Assembly: GCA_027922465.2 (NCBI GenBank)
Contig: BQMF02000028.1
Location: 434,001-498,000, forward strand
DNA length: 64,000 nt
Origin: Turritopsis dohrnii
Taxonomy: Eukaryota > Cnidaria > Hydrozoa > Anthoathecata > Oceaniidae
Reading direction: 5' to 3'
Shown: positions 1-10,706 of the stretch, piece after piece
Layout of the letters: every line of letters starts with the position of its first letter
How positions within the stretch are numbered: the stretch's first letter is position 1
Notes under the pieces: model-generated
Told to the model about the DNA's origin: nothing
Database searches by the model: none
Seen by the model: the letters and a program-made list of their open reading frames with translations, nothing else
Position numbers and translations under genes: made by a program

Positions 1-89
1 GTTAACAAGCATGTGCATGTTAATTAAATTTTGCTGACACATGAAATAAAAATATAGAATGTGCTAAATTTATTCCATCTTGCATAGAA

Positions 90-330
90 AATATTTCTAC
101 CCGTATTGAAACCTCAAACCGGTGTGAGTTCAGTATAGCTCTTGTGTAAAAACGCACTCGTATAGAGAGCTAGAAACTAGTAAATCTATTGTTTCGATTT
201 TTACTCGACAAAACTCTCCAGGACCGTATCGAAATTTCTCATGTAAACAGAATGGCGATTTCAAACAGCTAAAAATTTCAAATTGGTTTGAGGTCACTAC
301 GGCTCTCATGTAAATGGACTTTAAGGCCAT
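90..330. repeat. diverged short direct repeats, no gene
   Basis: Two related stretches share a 'gctcTYRTGTAAA' core (near 138 and 302), and a third CATGTAAA-type core lies near 240. The pattern resembles an old tandem or dispersed repeat. The small ORF across it on the minus strand has no recognisable similarity and follows the repeat. I see no gene between 1 and 428. Confidence 0.25.
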
Positions 331-428
331 CTTTTTAAAAAAAGTAACTATTCTGTCCTAATTTGAAATGTTACACGTAATATTTGTTAGTAGAGATTTT
401 GATTACTTTTGATAGTTTCTTGCTTATA

Positions 429-1053
429 CAGTGTGTTTTGTAATGTTGGAAATGGAAAATTTGAAGTTGTTTCTTTAAATGAATATACCGAATTTCAAAA
501 TAATTTTTACATCAATGGAAAGCCATTTTCAAGCTCTTTCGGCTAGTATATTTTTTTTTGAAAAATGAAAAAGTGGGTTTTGAAAGAATAAGGAAAATGT
601 CATCGAAAAATGTAATTAAATTTTTAATGGTCGATTAACACGTAGTTTAATTACATCGTGCTTATTGTTTCAAAACACTGAATCCATTCAAATTTTTTAT
701 TAATTTTATGTTTGCGCTGAGACCCCCAAATTGATATTTTAAAACATAAAAGTTTAACATTTTTCGTGAACACACAGCTTAAATTTGTTTATTGTTTTCC
801 AAATTACTGTCATTGTTTCAAAAAATCTATTCTTTTTATTCACATCTTAATCGACAATTAAAAATTTAATTACATTTTTCCAAGACATTTTCCTTATTTT
901 TTCAAAAACCACCTTTTCATTTTTCACAAAAACATACTATCGGAAAGAACTTCAAAATGGCTTTCCAACGGTGTAAAAATTATTTTGAAATTCGGTATAT
1001 TCACTTAAAAAAACAGCTTAAAATTTCCATTTCCAACATTAGGAAATACACTG
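429..1053. mobile_element. TA-flanked foldback MITE
   Basis: A 625-bp element starts CAGTGTGTTTTG and ends with the complement of CAGTGTATTTCC. It is flanked by TA on both sides (427-428 and 1054-1055). The arms are about 215 bp (429-645 and 840-1053) and remain similar inward, through the ACCGAATTTCAAAAT block at about 488-502 and its complement near 983-997. There is no coding capacity. TA duplication fits a Tc1/mariner-type non-autonomous element (inference). The structure is clear; the superfamily is not. Confidence 0.75.
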
Positions 1054-2111
1054 TATGTCTACCCGAAAGTAAACTGTGGTATCAAAATTAGGTTTAACAA
1101 TTTTCTTTTCTTCTTTTGTACAGAAAACCTGTATACAAATTTGATTGTATGATGTTGTAAGATAGTTTTATTTGAGTTACAAATAGGAAACTTGTCAAGC
1201 TTCTGCAACAGTAACGATCATACATCTTATTTTAAGATGAAATTGACTTACACATTGATGAGTTTTTTGATATGCAGTTGCTTAAGGGAAAGTATAAGTC
1301 GCATTTAGGTCTTCTAATTTTTAGCTATGTGTCCATAGTAACTTCTCAGTCACTTTTTAACTCCTCAGCAAAAAAGAGAAACCTTATCATTTGACCGTGA
1401 ACAATTTCATTTCATAATAACTTCAAAGTAAGTTTTTTTGTGGCATTAAATTCAACCTGAGTATCAGGTCGATGGTAGTTATACTGTAATTATTTAACGA
1501 TACATTTTTCTCATGGTTATCAATGTACACACAATGATTGGTAAAATGTTTGCAGCTTTGGGGAAGTATATAGTTTCATTTTAAACTGCCTATCTTAAAT
1601 GTTTGAAAGCTAAACGGAGCATGAAATAAAATCATTTTTTAGAAGTGAATTTGTTTTAAATATAGTAAAGGTTTATTAGAAAATCAGCAAGTATGAAAAA
1701 CGTTTTCATAATAACCCATGAAAATATTGGCTACAAGAGGAGCAAGCGGAGAAGCGGACAACCATAACACGAATTTTCTTTTATCATACCAAGTATTATA
1801 AAAAAGCATTGCGATTAGGAAGGTTCTGAAAAGGGAATTAAAAATTCAGGGTTATTTTTCAGTCTTCATTTTTATCAGTCAAACAGACGTATCCGCATTT
1901 ACGGAAGTACGTTTTACGAGTCGATTAAGAATTCGCAAAAAGACGAATTTTCAGCATAGAAAAGAAAGTCAAAAAAAGAACAATGATGCTTTCATAACTC
2001 ACTTTTACTATAATGAAAATTGTTTTTGAAAAAGACACTTTCAGTTTTCAAGAAAATCTCACAATTCTTCAAATACTGAAAACTTTAAACATCACATTTC
2101 ATAGCACTTCC
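1054..2111. other. intergenic, no gene seen
   Basis: AT-rich DNA of about 1 kb with no ORF of note, no repeat pairing that I could see and no recognisable motif. Confidence 0.4.
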
Positions 2112-2115
2112 TTAA

Positions 2116-3584
2116 CCTTTACCACGCCAACTACGTAAATTTACGTTTTAAGCGATCGCCAACTACGTAAATTTACGTTTTCTGACATTGCCTACTTTGG
2201 GCAAGTAATTTGGCATATATGGCGCCCTTTACTAAAAGTCATGTATTAGAGACTCTTCCTAAAAGCCGTATGATTGTAAAACAAGTACTTTGGGCAAGTC
2301 AAAACAGATTTTTTTAACTGAGAGAGCTTGGAGAAATCAGTTACATTTTATTACAATCTGCAAGATGGCTGCAAAAAGACGTTTTGTGAGAGATCAAGAT
2401 ATTCAGGACTTTCTTGACAATTTGGACAGTGATACTGATGTTGATGAGTCTGAATTAGAATCAAATAGTGATGAAGGTATTATATTTTCATATTTTGTGT
2501 GTTTTGGTGCAAAATGCTTTATTGAGAGCTCCAAAATTTAGGGGTCTTTTGTCTGTCATTCATACTATCCAGCTGGTTCCAGCTAAACCTAGCACCTATT
2601 TGTTACTTACAAAGTTTTCTTTTCTTTTCTAAGAATCATCTGGAGAGAGTGATGCATCTGAAAGTCTGCCTAATGATTACGAGTCAGAAGAAGAGGCCGA
2701 AGGGAAGTCGATTGTTACCGATACTGCAGTGTTCAAGGATACTGTTATTGAATCTGAAACGTCCGTACATAACTCTGAGTTTGATGATGTCAATGTAGCT
2801 GAAACTGAACTGTTGATTCTCAATGAAATTGCAGTTCCAGACAATGATCTTCCCATTGAAAAACCTCCTGAAAAAAAGCTTTGAGGTAGTGAATCAACAC
2901 AAGATGAAGTCATCAAAGCGAGAGCGATACGGTATCAAACTTTTTATGCTTTGCGAAAGTGACAGCACATACCTCTCAAGATTTATGGTGTACACAGGTG
3001 CAACCACAACTTATAAGCCATGTCTGGAAAATAGTCTTACCAAGCCATTTGATGATTTTAAATCACCCTCAAAAGTTGTCATTTCATTGATGGGTGAAGA
3101 ATATCTCAAGAAAGGATATTGTTTGACGCTTGACAATTATTACACATCACCGGAACTTGCTGAAGCCTTAGTGAAACTTGAAACTTATTTGAATAAGTCA
3201 ATAAATAATAGTTCTTTTTCAACCAAATTTTGACTGGGAGTAGATATAATGTTGTAGTATTGGAAAATCAAAATGGTTAAGATATGCATAGACATTCCAA
3301 CACTTTTTTTTTGATTGAACACAAAATTACAAAAAGTGCAGAAAAAGATTTTGCGCTTAACAAAAATGGGGAATTTTCGAAGAAATTGAAGAAAAAAGTA
3401 AGGATATTGCATCTTAAAGGATGTAATATCCTTAAACTACAACACAATATCTTTCAAATGCTTTTTATTTTATGATAAAAGGATGAAGCATTGAAAAAAT
3501 ATGATAAGTTTTGTTTTACAATATTTACAATATTTATTAAGGCGTGCTTGGCATGAAATAGTCCAAATTAAGGCGTGGTAAAGG
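2116..3584 (+). mobile_element. piggyBac element, internally deleted
   Basis: The element is bounded by TTAA at both ends (2112-2115 and 3585-3588). The 13-bp perfect terminal inverted repeat is CCTTTACCACGCC. Just inside the left end, a 24-bp block containing the palindrome ACGTAAATTTACGT is present twice (about 2127-2150 and 2158-2181). The right end lacks these copies. At 1.47 kb it is shorter than autonomous piggyBacs, which agrees with the missing transposase segments. Confidence 0.9.
2365..3232 (+). pseudogene. piggyBac transposase remnant
   Basis: The N-terminus begins MAAKRRFVRDQDIQDFL and is acidic, as is usual for piggyBac transposases. A GT-AG intron (2477-2633) joins SDE to ESSGESDA in frame. 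The frame closes with TGA near 2882. A deletion then removes the region before the catalytic core, and a new frame resumes at about 2909 with KRERYGIKLFMLCES, followed by the YTSPELAEAL block near 3130. In T. ni piggyBac the equivalent of this last block carries the second catalytic Asp (TLDNYYTSPE here). The C-terminal half, with the third Asp and the cysteine-rich zinc domain, is absent. It is closely related to the copy at 28.8-31.9 kb. It cannot encode active enzyme. Confidence 0.85.
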
Positions 3585-4017
3585 TTAATAAGAAAATATG
3601 GTGTTTTCAAAACCCTTTGTCCGAAATTTTAACACATTAAGTTTTCATTAATTGGTTTGGGAATATGATCAAAAACATCATGTTTTTACATTTATGAAAA
3701 CCGAAAAGACAATGTTTTCGTGTATTAGAAAATGTGAAAACATTTAATTTCGTGCAGTGAGAGTTTAGTGAAAAAGGCAGTGGCAACAGAAAGTTATAAA
3801 TCTGTGTATGTTAGATATCTACTTTCTGCAGGTAATTGGTGAATATTATTTACTGTTTTGAAATTTAAAACTGTTCAATGGGAAAGGAAAGAACTAAGAA
3901 ACGAAGAAGTCATTACAGAAAAAAGGGAAAAGGTTTCTGTGTTGCAAAAAGAACCGAAGAAAATGATTAGTCGTCAACAACAACAACACCATCAGCCCCA
4001 ACCCCGGCCCAGCAACA

Positions 4018-5243
4018 TTGCTTCAAACTACAACTGGCGACTTAACACCAAAGATTTCTTCTGCCAGTAAAGTTAAAACTATTAGAATAGGATCCCCTAT
4101 TAAACATGATAACTTAACAGGTTACAGGATGATTGACATAGAACTTTTGTCTGCTGTTTTCCAAGCAATGTCATGTCCATCTTGCAAAGAAAACTCTATA
4201 TGTTTATTAGAAAAACTTGGAGAAAAGAAAGGACTAGCTATAGTGTAAATTAGATAAAAACTTTGTAAAACCAACGGTAAATAAAATCCACTTTCAACTT
4301 GTTTGCATAAAATATGATTATGCTCTAGATTTTCACACATCTAGAGAAATACCAGCCCCTTATGGTCAAAAATATTTTGATGTAAATAAACAATTCGTTT
4401 GCAGTATGCGGGCATGTGGACAAGGTTTTAGTGGATGTCAAAAATATTCCTCACTGATGAACATGCCAATGAAATTGTTTCTTCCATTGTACCAATACTC
4501 AAGGAAATAGCTTTCAAAACATTTAGTGAAGCCGCTCAAGATCTTCGGGAAGGATTATCTATTTACCCCATAAGTGATGAAATTGCTGACGTTGGTGTTG
4601 GTGTTTCAAACGTTGGTGTTTCAAACGACGGAAGCTGGATGCGGATGAACGGATTTGTCGCAACAATATCAGTTGACAACTTTAAAATTTTGGACATAGA
4701 ACAAATGATAAGACATTGTAAAGCATGTAAGAATAATAAACATCTTGAGAAATCTGATCAAAATAAATTTGAACAATGCAAAAAGGATCATGAATGGCAA
4801 TTACTGGGTCTGAAATGATATTTGGCCATTCAGTCACTAAGCACAAGGTTAGATATGTAAATTGTATAGTGATGGAGATAGTAAAAGTTTTTCAAAGGGA
4901 CAAGGCCATAGGTACAAAAACATATAAACCTGGCCCAGGACTGCCACTAAAAGTAATTTCAGAAATTAAACCTATTTATAAAGATTTATCTGGAGAGTCA
5001 CTGTTGAAAAAGTGCCTACATGGCATGATTCAAAATTGTAACGAAAGTTTCAACCGTACCGTTTACGACCGTATTCCGAAGAGTAATTTTTGCTTGACTG
5101 ACATATTTCATTTTGGAGTTTATGATGCAGCAGCAAATTTAAACATTGGGGCTAAGGCCAGTGTGCTATTACTTGAAAGATTTGGTATGATTCCAGGAAA
5201 GTGTATGATACAAGGATGTTCAAATATTAATAGAAAGCGATGA
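4018..5243 (+). pseudogene. Mutator-like (MULE) transposase remnant
   Basis: Conceptual pieces in several frames align in order with the animal Mutator-like transposase family as I know it. They are GYRMIDIELLSAVFQAM followed by a CPSC knuckle (about 4122-4190), the core strand DGSWMRMNGFVATIS (about 4629-4673), HCKACKNNKH (about 4713-4742), TYKPGPGLPLKVISEIKP (about 4918-4971) and CLHGMIQNCNESFNRTVYDRIP (about 5011-5076, NESFN hallmark). The first catalytic Asp (in DGSW) is present. The segment between VFQRDKAIGTK and TYKPGPG lacks roughly 100 residues that normally hold the rest of the RNase H-like core. At least three frame changes and stops occur. I could not define TIRs. Confidence 0.75.
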
Positions 5244-5665
5244 TATCATTCCGATTACAAAGTTGAAGAACCCAAGAACAAGTGTAGAAAGATGATAAAT
5301 TAGAACAGAATTGGGGTACCCTGTATAAAGGTGGATTCACACGGGACGAATTCGCCAGCCAAGTTGCCGCGAAGTAGCATAAAAATATTTTTTTAAATCT
5401 ATAAATTGAGCATCAAATATCTGCTTTTCCTTTTATTATGATAAACACAAGAATAAGATAGATGTGTCTCGATACCCATACTATCAAGTATTCTAACTAT
5501 CTTATCCTTAAGCCTACTTCTTCTTTAAATTTATTTGGTTGCAATAATAAAAGTAGTACAGCAAGGAAGAGAACTAGATGTACAGCTTAATGGAGCTGTT
5601 CTTGCAAGAAACACCGCTATGAGAAGATAGCATTGTCTTTTTGCTTACAGTATGAAATAGGCACA
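5244..5665. other. intergenic, no gene seen
   Basis: About 420 bp after the Mutator-like remnant and before the hAT-type MITE. No coding or repeat structure was recognised. Confidence 0.35.
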
Positions 5666-6352
5666 CAGGGTGGCTATAAGATCTTTAAATTGTTTTTCCT
5701 GGTTTTCCCTAATTTTAAATGTCATCAAACCTTGTGCTCTTCTTTTCCTGATCAAGTGCAAATTAAAGATTGTTGAGAATGTTAAAAATAAATTGAACAT
5801 TTTAAAATATAAAAAAATGAAGACATGAGTTACGAGGCATCAATAACTTAGATTTTGGTACAAGGAATTTCTTTTTGGTATGCAGACTTTCCAATACCGC
5901 ATCAAGTTGACATATATCTTTATCATACTCCTCACGTTTCCTCTTCAAATCATTAACTTTGGTGAGGTAAAGTTTCATTTGAGCTAAATCTACTCGAAAC
6001 TCAACTAAGCATGGTAAGACCTTGTACTCTGCATAAACTACTGCAAGAAAATATCAAGAACTAGTGTAACTGGAACATAAAAATATGAAAACTTAATTCT
6101 GCTAATGTGGGAAAAACAAATAAACGAAAACACTAAACAGCTTAAAACTGGATTTACCAGGGTAAACCAGTATCTTAAAAGATAAAACAAATATTACATA
6201 AAAGATTTAATAAATTAGACATAGATTGTTTCGTGTCATTTAAAGTAGTTTTTAACTTTTCAATTCAAAGCAAAATAAAGTCCAGCTTTTCCAACCTAAA
6301 AAAGCTGCAAGTGTACTGTTTTTCAGCTTTTCCAGCCCTAGTGGACACCCTG
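5666..6352. mobile_element. short hAT-type element
   Basis: It starts CAGGGTGGCTATAAG and ends AGTGGACACCCTG, so CAGGGTG is the terminal inverted repeat. Subterminal AGCTTTTCCA/AGCTTTTCCAGCCC copies at about 6278-6337 match the GGCTGGAAAAGCTGGAAAA subterminal motifs of the complete hAT at 11.6-15.4 kb, so the two look related. The target duplication is not clean (gcaca versus agtgc), so the exact ends are tentative. The body holds one transposase-like terminal exon. Confidence 0.65.
5802..6040 (-). pseudogene. terminal exon of a hAT-like transposase
   Basis: On the minus strand a splice acceptor (ttttcttgcag, ending at 6041) opens a frame of about 79 codons that ends at TAA. It is rich in Lys, Glu and Leu, and a stretch reading KVNDLKRKREEYDKDICQLD looks like a coiled coil. 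The hAT transposase at 14.8 kb also ends in a Lys/Glu-rich coil (LEKEYSNLSEKRKKLS), so this is most simply the last exon of a related transposase left in a deletion derivative. No upstream exons remain. Confidence 0.5.
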
Positions 6353-7600
6353 AGTGCAGAAGGCAAACACACAGAGTTTTGTTTAGGACAAATTATTCAA
6401 AGTCCCTCCTGAGAAAACTAATCCCCACCTGAAATTGAAATTTCGGTAAGTTCGGTCTCAAAATGGCCAGTGGTTTTCTCAGCTGAAGTTTACTTGGATG
6501 TATAGGCTGCAACTGAACTGGCTGATTATACAATCACAAAAATATTTTTGCTAATCATCAATTTGAAATTTTCATAGAAAACAACTTCCTGCAGATTTCG
6601 TAATTCTGGAAATAGATCATGCCTGGAGTAAACAGCAAAATTTTCTGATCAATGAAACCATGGTTTGAAACAAAGGTCTGGAACTAGCAGCTGATGAACA
6701 GTCAGCAGTCCTGGCCACAGAAAATAGTCCTGGTTTCTGCACCGTATGCTAGCATTTCCAAAGATTACCCTGTAAAATCCTGACGCCATTCAAAAAATTA
6801 GAAAAATCATTCAACTTCAACAGTTACTATTTTTCTTTTGGATTGCGCTAGCCGAACGCGTTTTTTTATTATATTCTTTGATTTGTTGGCTTTCCGGTGA
6901 TATCTAATTTGCCCAATCTGGTATTCAGTGATATACTTAAATTACGGGTGAGAAATGATCTGATTTGCTGGTTTTCCCGCCGGCGGACACCAAAATATTC
7001 TACCAAGGATCACTTTGAGGTTCAGCTTGGTGGATTGGCTTGTTGAATCGATGTCAAACTTTGTAGATTATGTAAGAAAGGGCTGGGAAACCCAAACAAC
7101 GCCCGGAAAAGTTGTTTTTTGAGTAGCCCTTCTATGACATTTCATTAATTTTCTACTATATCAGTTTCTATTTTTTTGTTCCAAAAAAGTTTTTTCTTTT
7201 CCGGTACAAACATGAGCACTTTAATCCTTCCTCTTTCCAACTATGTAATTATATTCCTGTAAATATCACTCAATCCGGTGAGGAGAAGCACTTCAAATTT
7301 AGATGTTTCACCCCTGATGACAATGTTTTCCTTTTTCGCAAAAATATGAAAGATTGAAATTTCAAAATGGCAGATTTCAGTATAAAATAAACATTTGACA
7401 GGAGTAGAATAAGTTGTATATGCGTCACCTCTGTTTTAATTGATCTATTATTATGTTTTGTGATAGCTTTAAGCTTCTAGGTGTCTAGCCATTAACTTTT
7501 GCTTGGCCTTTTTACTTATCAGCATCTGTTTACTTTCCCTCTAAGTAACAGTTTCTTTGATGATGACAAGTTATTTTTATTATAATGATTCATAATAAAA
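6353..7600. other. intergenic, no gene seen
   Basis: No ORF, splice-supported exon or terminal repeat recognised in this 1.2-kb stretch. Confidence 0.4.
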
Positions 7601-7779
7601 TACATGTTAATAAATTTATTATTCAATAAAAATATTTGCCATTTTTTATTCGTATCGCTGACCCTAAAAAACGTCAGTTATCCCTATCGGTTCTTGAGAT
7701 ATTTCCCCAAAAACGTTGTGTTCGTGTTGTTGGGGATGCAATGCAATGATCATAAAAAACTGACGTCAAATGATGCCAC

Positions 7780-8291
7780 GTGCTTTTGGAATGATCGTGA
7801 AAAAAGTGTCTCTCGCCTCTACGTGGTTTTACGCTCACATAAGAGGACGTAAATTGACCATAAATTAAAAGTAAATATATCACTCTCTAAAATAAAAGTA
7901 TGACACACAATTGCGGATTATTATATAGACTAGTATCCCGGGTAAAAACTTTTTACCAAACTTAACTTTGAAGAGGATGGTTCAAGATCGCCTTTCCTGC
8001 GAACGATCCACTTGATGAAAATTTCAATTTAGAAATTGGAAACGGAAAATGTAACCATGTTGTAGAGGTCGAAAAACTGATGAAGAAATGTATGGGATCG
8101 TTTCGCTACGACCAACTGTTATAGAGATATCGCTGATCAAAGATTTCGATGATGTCATATCCGCAGTACCAAATAAAATTTAGGCCCAAATAATGCATCA
8201 CCACATCACCCGTATCGCTGATCCCTAAGGAATAACCAAATAAACTTTATGTCCAAATGTTGCGTCACCCCATCAGCCATATCGCCGACCC
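7780..8291 (+). repeat. dispersed repeat, copies of the 'CCCGGGTAAAA' family
   Basis: A 3' end-like piece (CACTCTCTAAAATAAAAGT ... GCGGATTATTATATAG, to about 7925) is followed directly by a new unit. That unit starts ACTAGTATCCCGGGTAAAA at 7929 and continues through GTATGGGATCGTTTCGCTACG (about 8091) and a GATGATGTCAT box. The same sentence-like order of motifs recurs at 8.6, 9.2, 9.7, 10.5, 21.5 and 39.9 kb. There is no credible protein; the short ORFs across the family are by-products of the repeat. It is SINE-like or MITE-like, class not settled. Confidence 0.6.
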
Positions 8292-9325
8292 TTAAAAAAC
8301 GTCAGTTATCCCTATTGGTTTTCGAGATATTTCCCAAAAAATGTCGCGTTCGATTGGGATGCAATGATAAGATAAAAAAGATAAGATAAAAAAACTGACG
8401 TCATGCCGCGCGGTATTATACTAATCGTCAATTATCAATGGTCTTACGAAAAAATGACCATGATTAAGAAGATTTTGACCGTAAATTTAAAAAAAAACAC
8501 AACACTCACTAAGTTAAATGTGTTGCACACAACGCGAATTAGTACAATAAGATAGTATCTCGCGTAAAAGTTTTTTATGACTTTAATTTCGTAAGGAATC
8601 TGCAGAAATACGACGCGTTCCCGTGTGTGTACCCCGTGACGAAAATTTTAATTACCGAATTGGAAATGGAAAGTGTACCCATGCTGTGGAGCTTGAAAAA
8701 CTTAGCAAAAGAGATATCGTGGATCAAAATTTTGATGAGGTCATAGACCTGTCCCCCAAAAAAATTAGACCCAAATTTTTCGTAACTCTATCGCCTGTAT
8801 CGCGGACCCCAAAAAACGTCAGTTATCCCTATTGGTTTTCGAGATATTTCCCAAAAAATGTCGCGTTCGATTGGGATGCAATAATAAGATAAAAAAGATA
8901 AGATAAAAAAACTGACGTCATGCCGCGCGGTATTATACTAATCGTCAATTATCAATGGTCTTACGAAAAAATGACCATGATTAAGAAGATTTTGACCGTA
9001 AATTTAAAAAAAAACACAACACTCACTAAGTTAAATGTGTTGCACACAACGCGAATTAGTACAATAAGATAGTATCTCGCGTAAAAGTTTTTTATGACTT
9101 TAATTTCGTAAGGAATCTGCAGAAATACGACGCGTTCCCGTGTGTGTACCCCGTGACGAAAATTTTAATTACCGAATTGGAAATGGAAAGTGTACCCATG
9201 CTGTGGAGCTTGAAAAACTTAACAAAAGAGATATCGTGGATCAAAATTTTGATGACGTCATAGACCTGTCCCCCCAAAAAATTAGACCCAAATTTTTCGT
9301 AACTCTATCGCCTGTATCGCGGACC
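8292..9325 (+). repeat. 517-bp tandem duplication
   Basis: Two adjacent units (8292-8808 and 8809-9325) are nearly identical. The block GATAAAAAAGATAAGATAAA occurs at 8371 and 8888, exactly 517 bp apart. I see only scattered single differences, such as CTTAGCAAAAG versus CTTAACAAAAG and GATGAGGTCAT versus GATGACGTCAT. A third unit starts at 9326 but diverges within about 30 bp. Each unit contains a 'tactaatcg ... cgaattagta' module of about 130 bp with inverted ends and a junction AATAAGATAGTATCTCGCG. A recent tandem duplication or array remnant is the simplest reading. Confidence 0.85.
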
Positions 9326-9476
9326 CCAAAAAACGTCAGTTATCCCTATTGGTTACCGAGATAATTTTCCCTAAACGTTGCATTCGATTAGGGTCTCAAT
9401 ACAGTGGTTTCACACTGACGTCGCACAAAATGCAATAAACAAATCACTCTCACAAATCAATCTACCATTTTGCGTG

Positions 9477-9511
9477 ACTTACAAACAAACAAACAAACAA
9501 ACAAACAAACA
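9477..9511 (+). repeat. (CAAA)n microsatellite
   Basis: About eight CAAA units followed by CAGAGAATTGGCTATAAATATATAGAC. A shorter version of the same tail (ACAAACAAACGCACAAACAAACAGAG) ends the next repeat copy near 9987. It therefore looks like the 3' tail of a retroposed repeat, not a random simple repeat. Confidence 0.7.
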
Positions 9512-9531
9512 GAGAATTGGCTATAAATATA

Positions 9532-10008
9532 TAGACTAGACGCCAAGGCGGTGTCGCTTGCCGCCCATGTCCACCTTCAGCCTGCGTTGGGTTCACAAAA
9601 AATAAAATTAAAGATTTGGCGATAATAAGTGTGCCCATGTTGTAGAGCTCGAAAAACTGATCAAAAAAATATATGGGATCGTTTTGCTACGACCAACCGT
9701 TACGGAGATATTTTTGATCAAAATTTTGATGACGTCATAGACCCGTCCCCAAAAAAAATTAGACCCAAATTTTTCGTCACTATCGCCTGTATCGCAGACC
9801 CCAAAAAACATCAGTTATCCCTATTGGTTACCGAGATAATTTTCCCTAAGCGTTGCATTCGATTAGGGTCTCAATACAATGGTTTCACACTGACATCGCA
9901 CAAAATAAAATAAACTAATCACTCTCACAACTCAATCTACCATTTTGCGTGACTTACAAACAAACAAACGCACAAACAAACAGAGAATCGGCTATTAATC
10001 TATATTAT
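9532..10008 (+). repeat. dispersed repeat copy with CAAA tail
   Basis: The 5' side reads TAGACTAGACGCCAAGGCGG, then the shared body (GTGTGCCCATGTTGTAGAGC, GTATGGGATCG, GATGACGTCATAGACCCGTC), ending in AAACAAACAGAGAATCGGC. The opposite-strand copy at 21.2-21.6 kb has the same start (ACTAGCCGCCAAGGCGG) and the same GAGAATCGGCT end. This gives a unit of roughly 470 bp and argues for a retroposon-like 3' tail. Confidence 0.6.
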
Positions 10009-10680
10009 ACCAATCCGCGTTGTGCATACCACTTTTATTTTAGAGAGTGTTGTGTTTTCGTTTTTTTAATGGTCAAAATCTTCTTAATCGTGGTCATTTT
10101 TTCGTTAGACCATTGACAATTAACGATTAGTATAATAGCAAGCGGCGTGACATCAGTTATTTTAATCGCATCACGGGGGAATCATTGGATTGCAACCGCA
10201 ATCGAACGCGACGTTTTTGGGGAATTATCTCGACGTTTTTTAGGGTTGGTGGCACGGATGATAGGGTGACGCAACATTTGGGCTTACATTTTATTTGGTA
10301 CTGCGGATATGACGTCATCAAAACCTTTGATCGACGATATCTCCGCAACGGTTGTTCGTAGCGAAATGATCCCATACATTTATTTGATCAGTTTTTCGAG
10401 CCCTACAACATGGGCACACTTATCATTGCAACTTCCTTGATTTTTTTTCAGTGAACTCAAATCTAGGCCAAATTTTTTGGGGGACGGGTCTGTGACGTCA
10501 TTAAAATGTTTGAACGAAGATATCTCTCTAACGGTTGACCATAGGAAAAGGATCCCATACATTTTTTTGATCAGTTTTTCGAGCTCTGCAACATGGGCAC
10601 ACTTATTATTGGTAAATCCTTAATTTTACTTTTCGTGAACCCAACGCATACTGAAGGTGGACATGGGCGGCTAGTATATA
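10009..10680 (-). repeat. dispersed repeat, inverted partial dimer
   Basis: Read on the minus strand it starts ACTAGCCGCCCATGTCC. It contains the GTGCCCATGTTG...GAGCTCGAAAAACTGATC box twice (about 10570-10600 and 10380-10420). It ends with the alternative 3' module ACAACGCGGATTGGTATAATATAG. Two units appear fused, the first truncated. It lies immediately 3' of the Helitron fragment (minus orientation) and may mark where that gene was broken. Confidence 0.55.
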
Positions 10681-10706
10681 AGATAATCAATGAGCCCTTG
10701 ATATTG

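Noticed and set aside
8292..9342. CRISPR-like or satellite array
   Set aside because: Only two full units of 517 bp, no short spacers, and a eukaryotic setting.
8623..9913. Small proteins encoded by the dispersed repeats (ORFs at 8623, 9140 and 9629)
   Set aside because: The ORFs recur only because the repeat recurs. The frame is not kept in the copies at 10, 21 and 39 kb.
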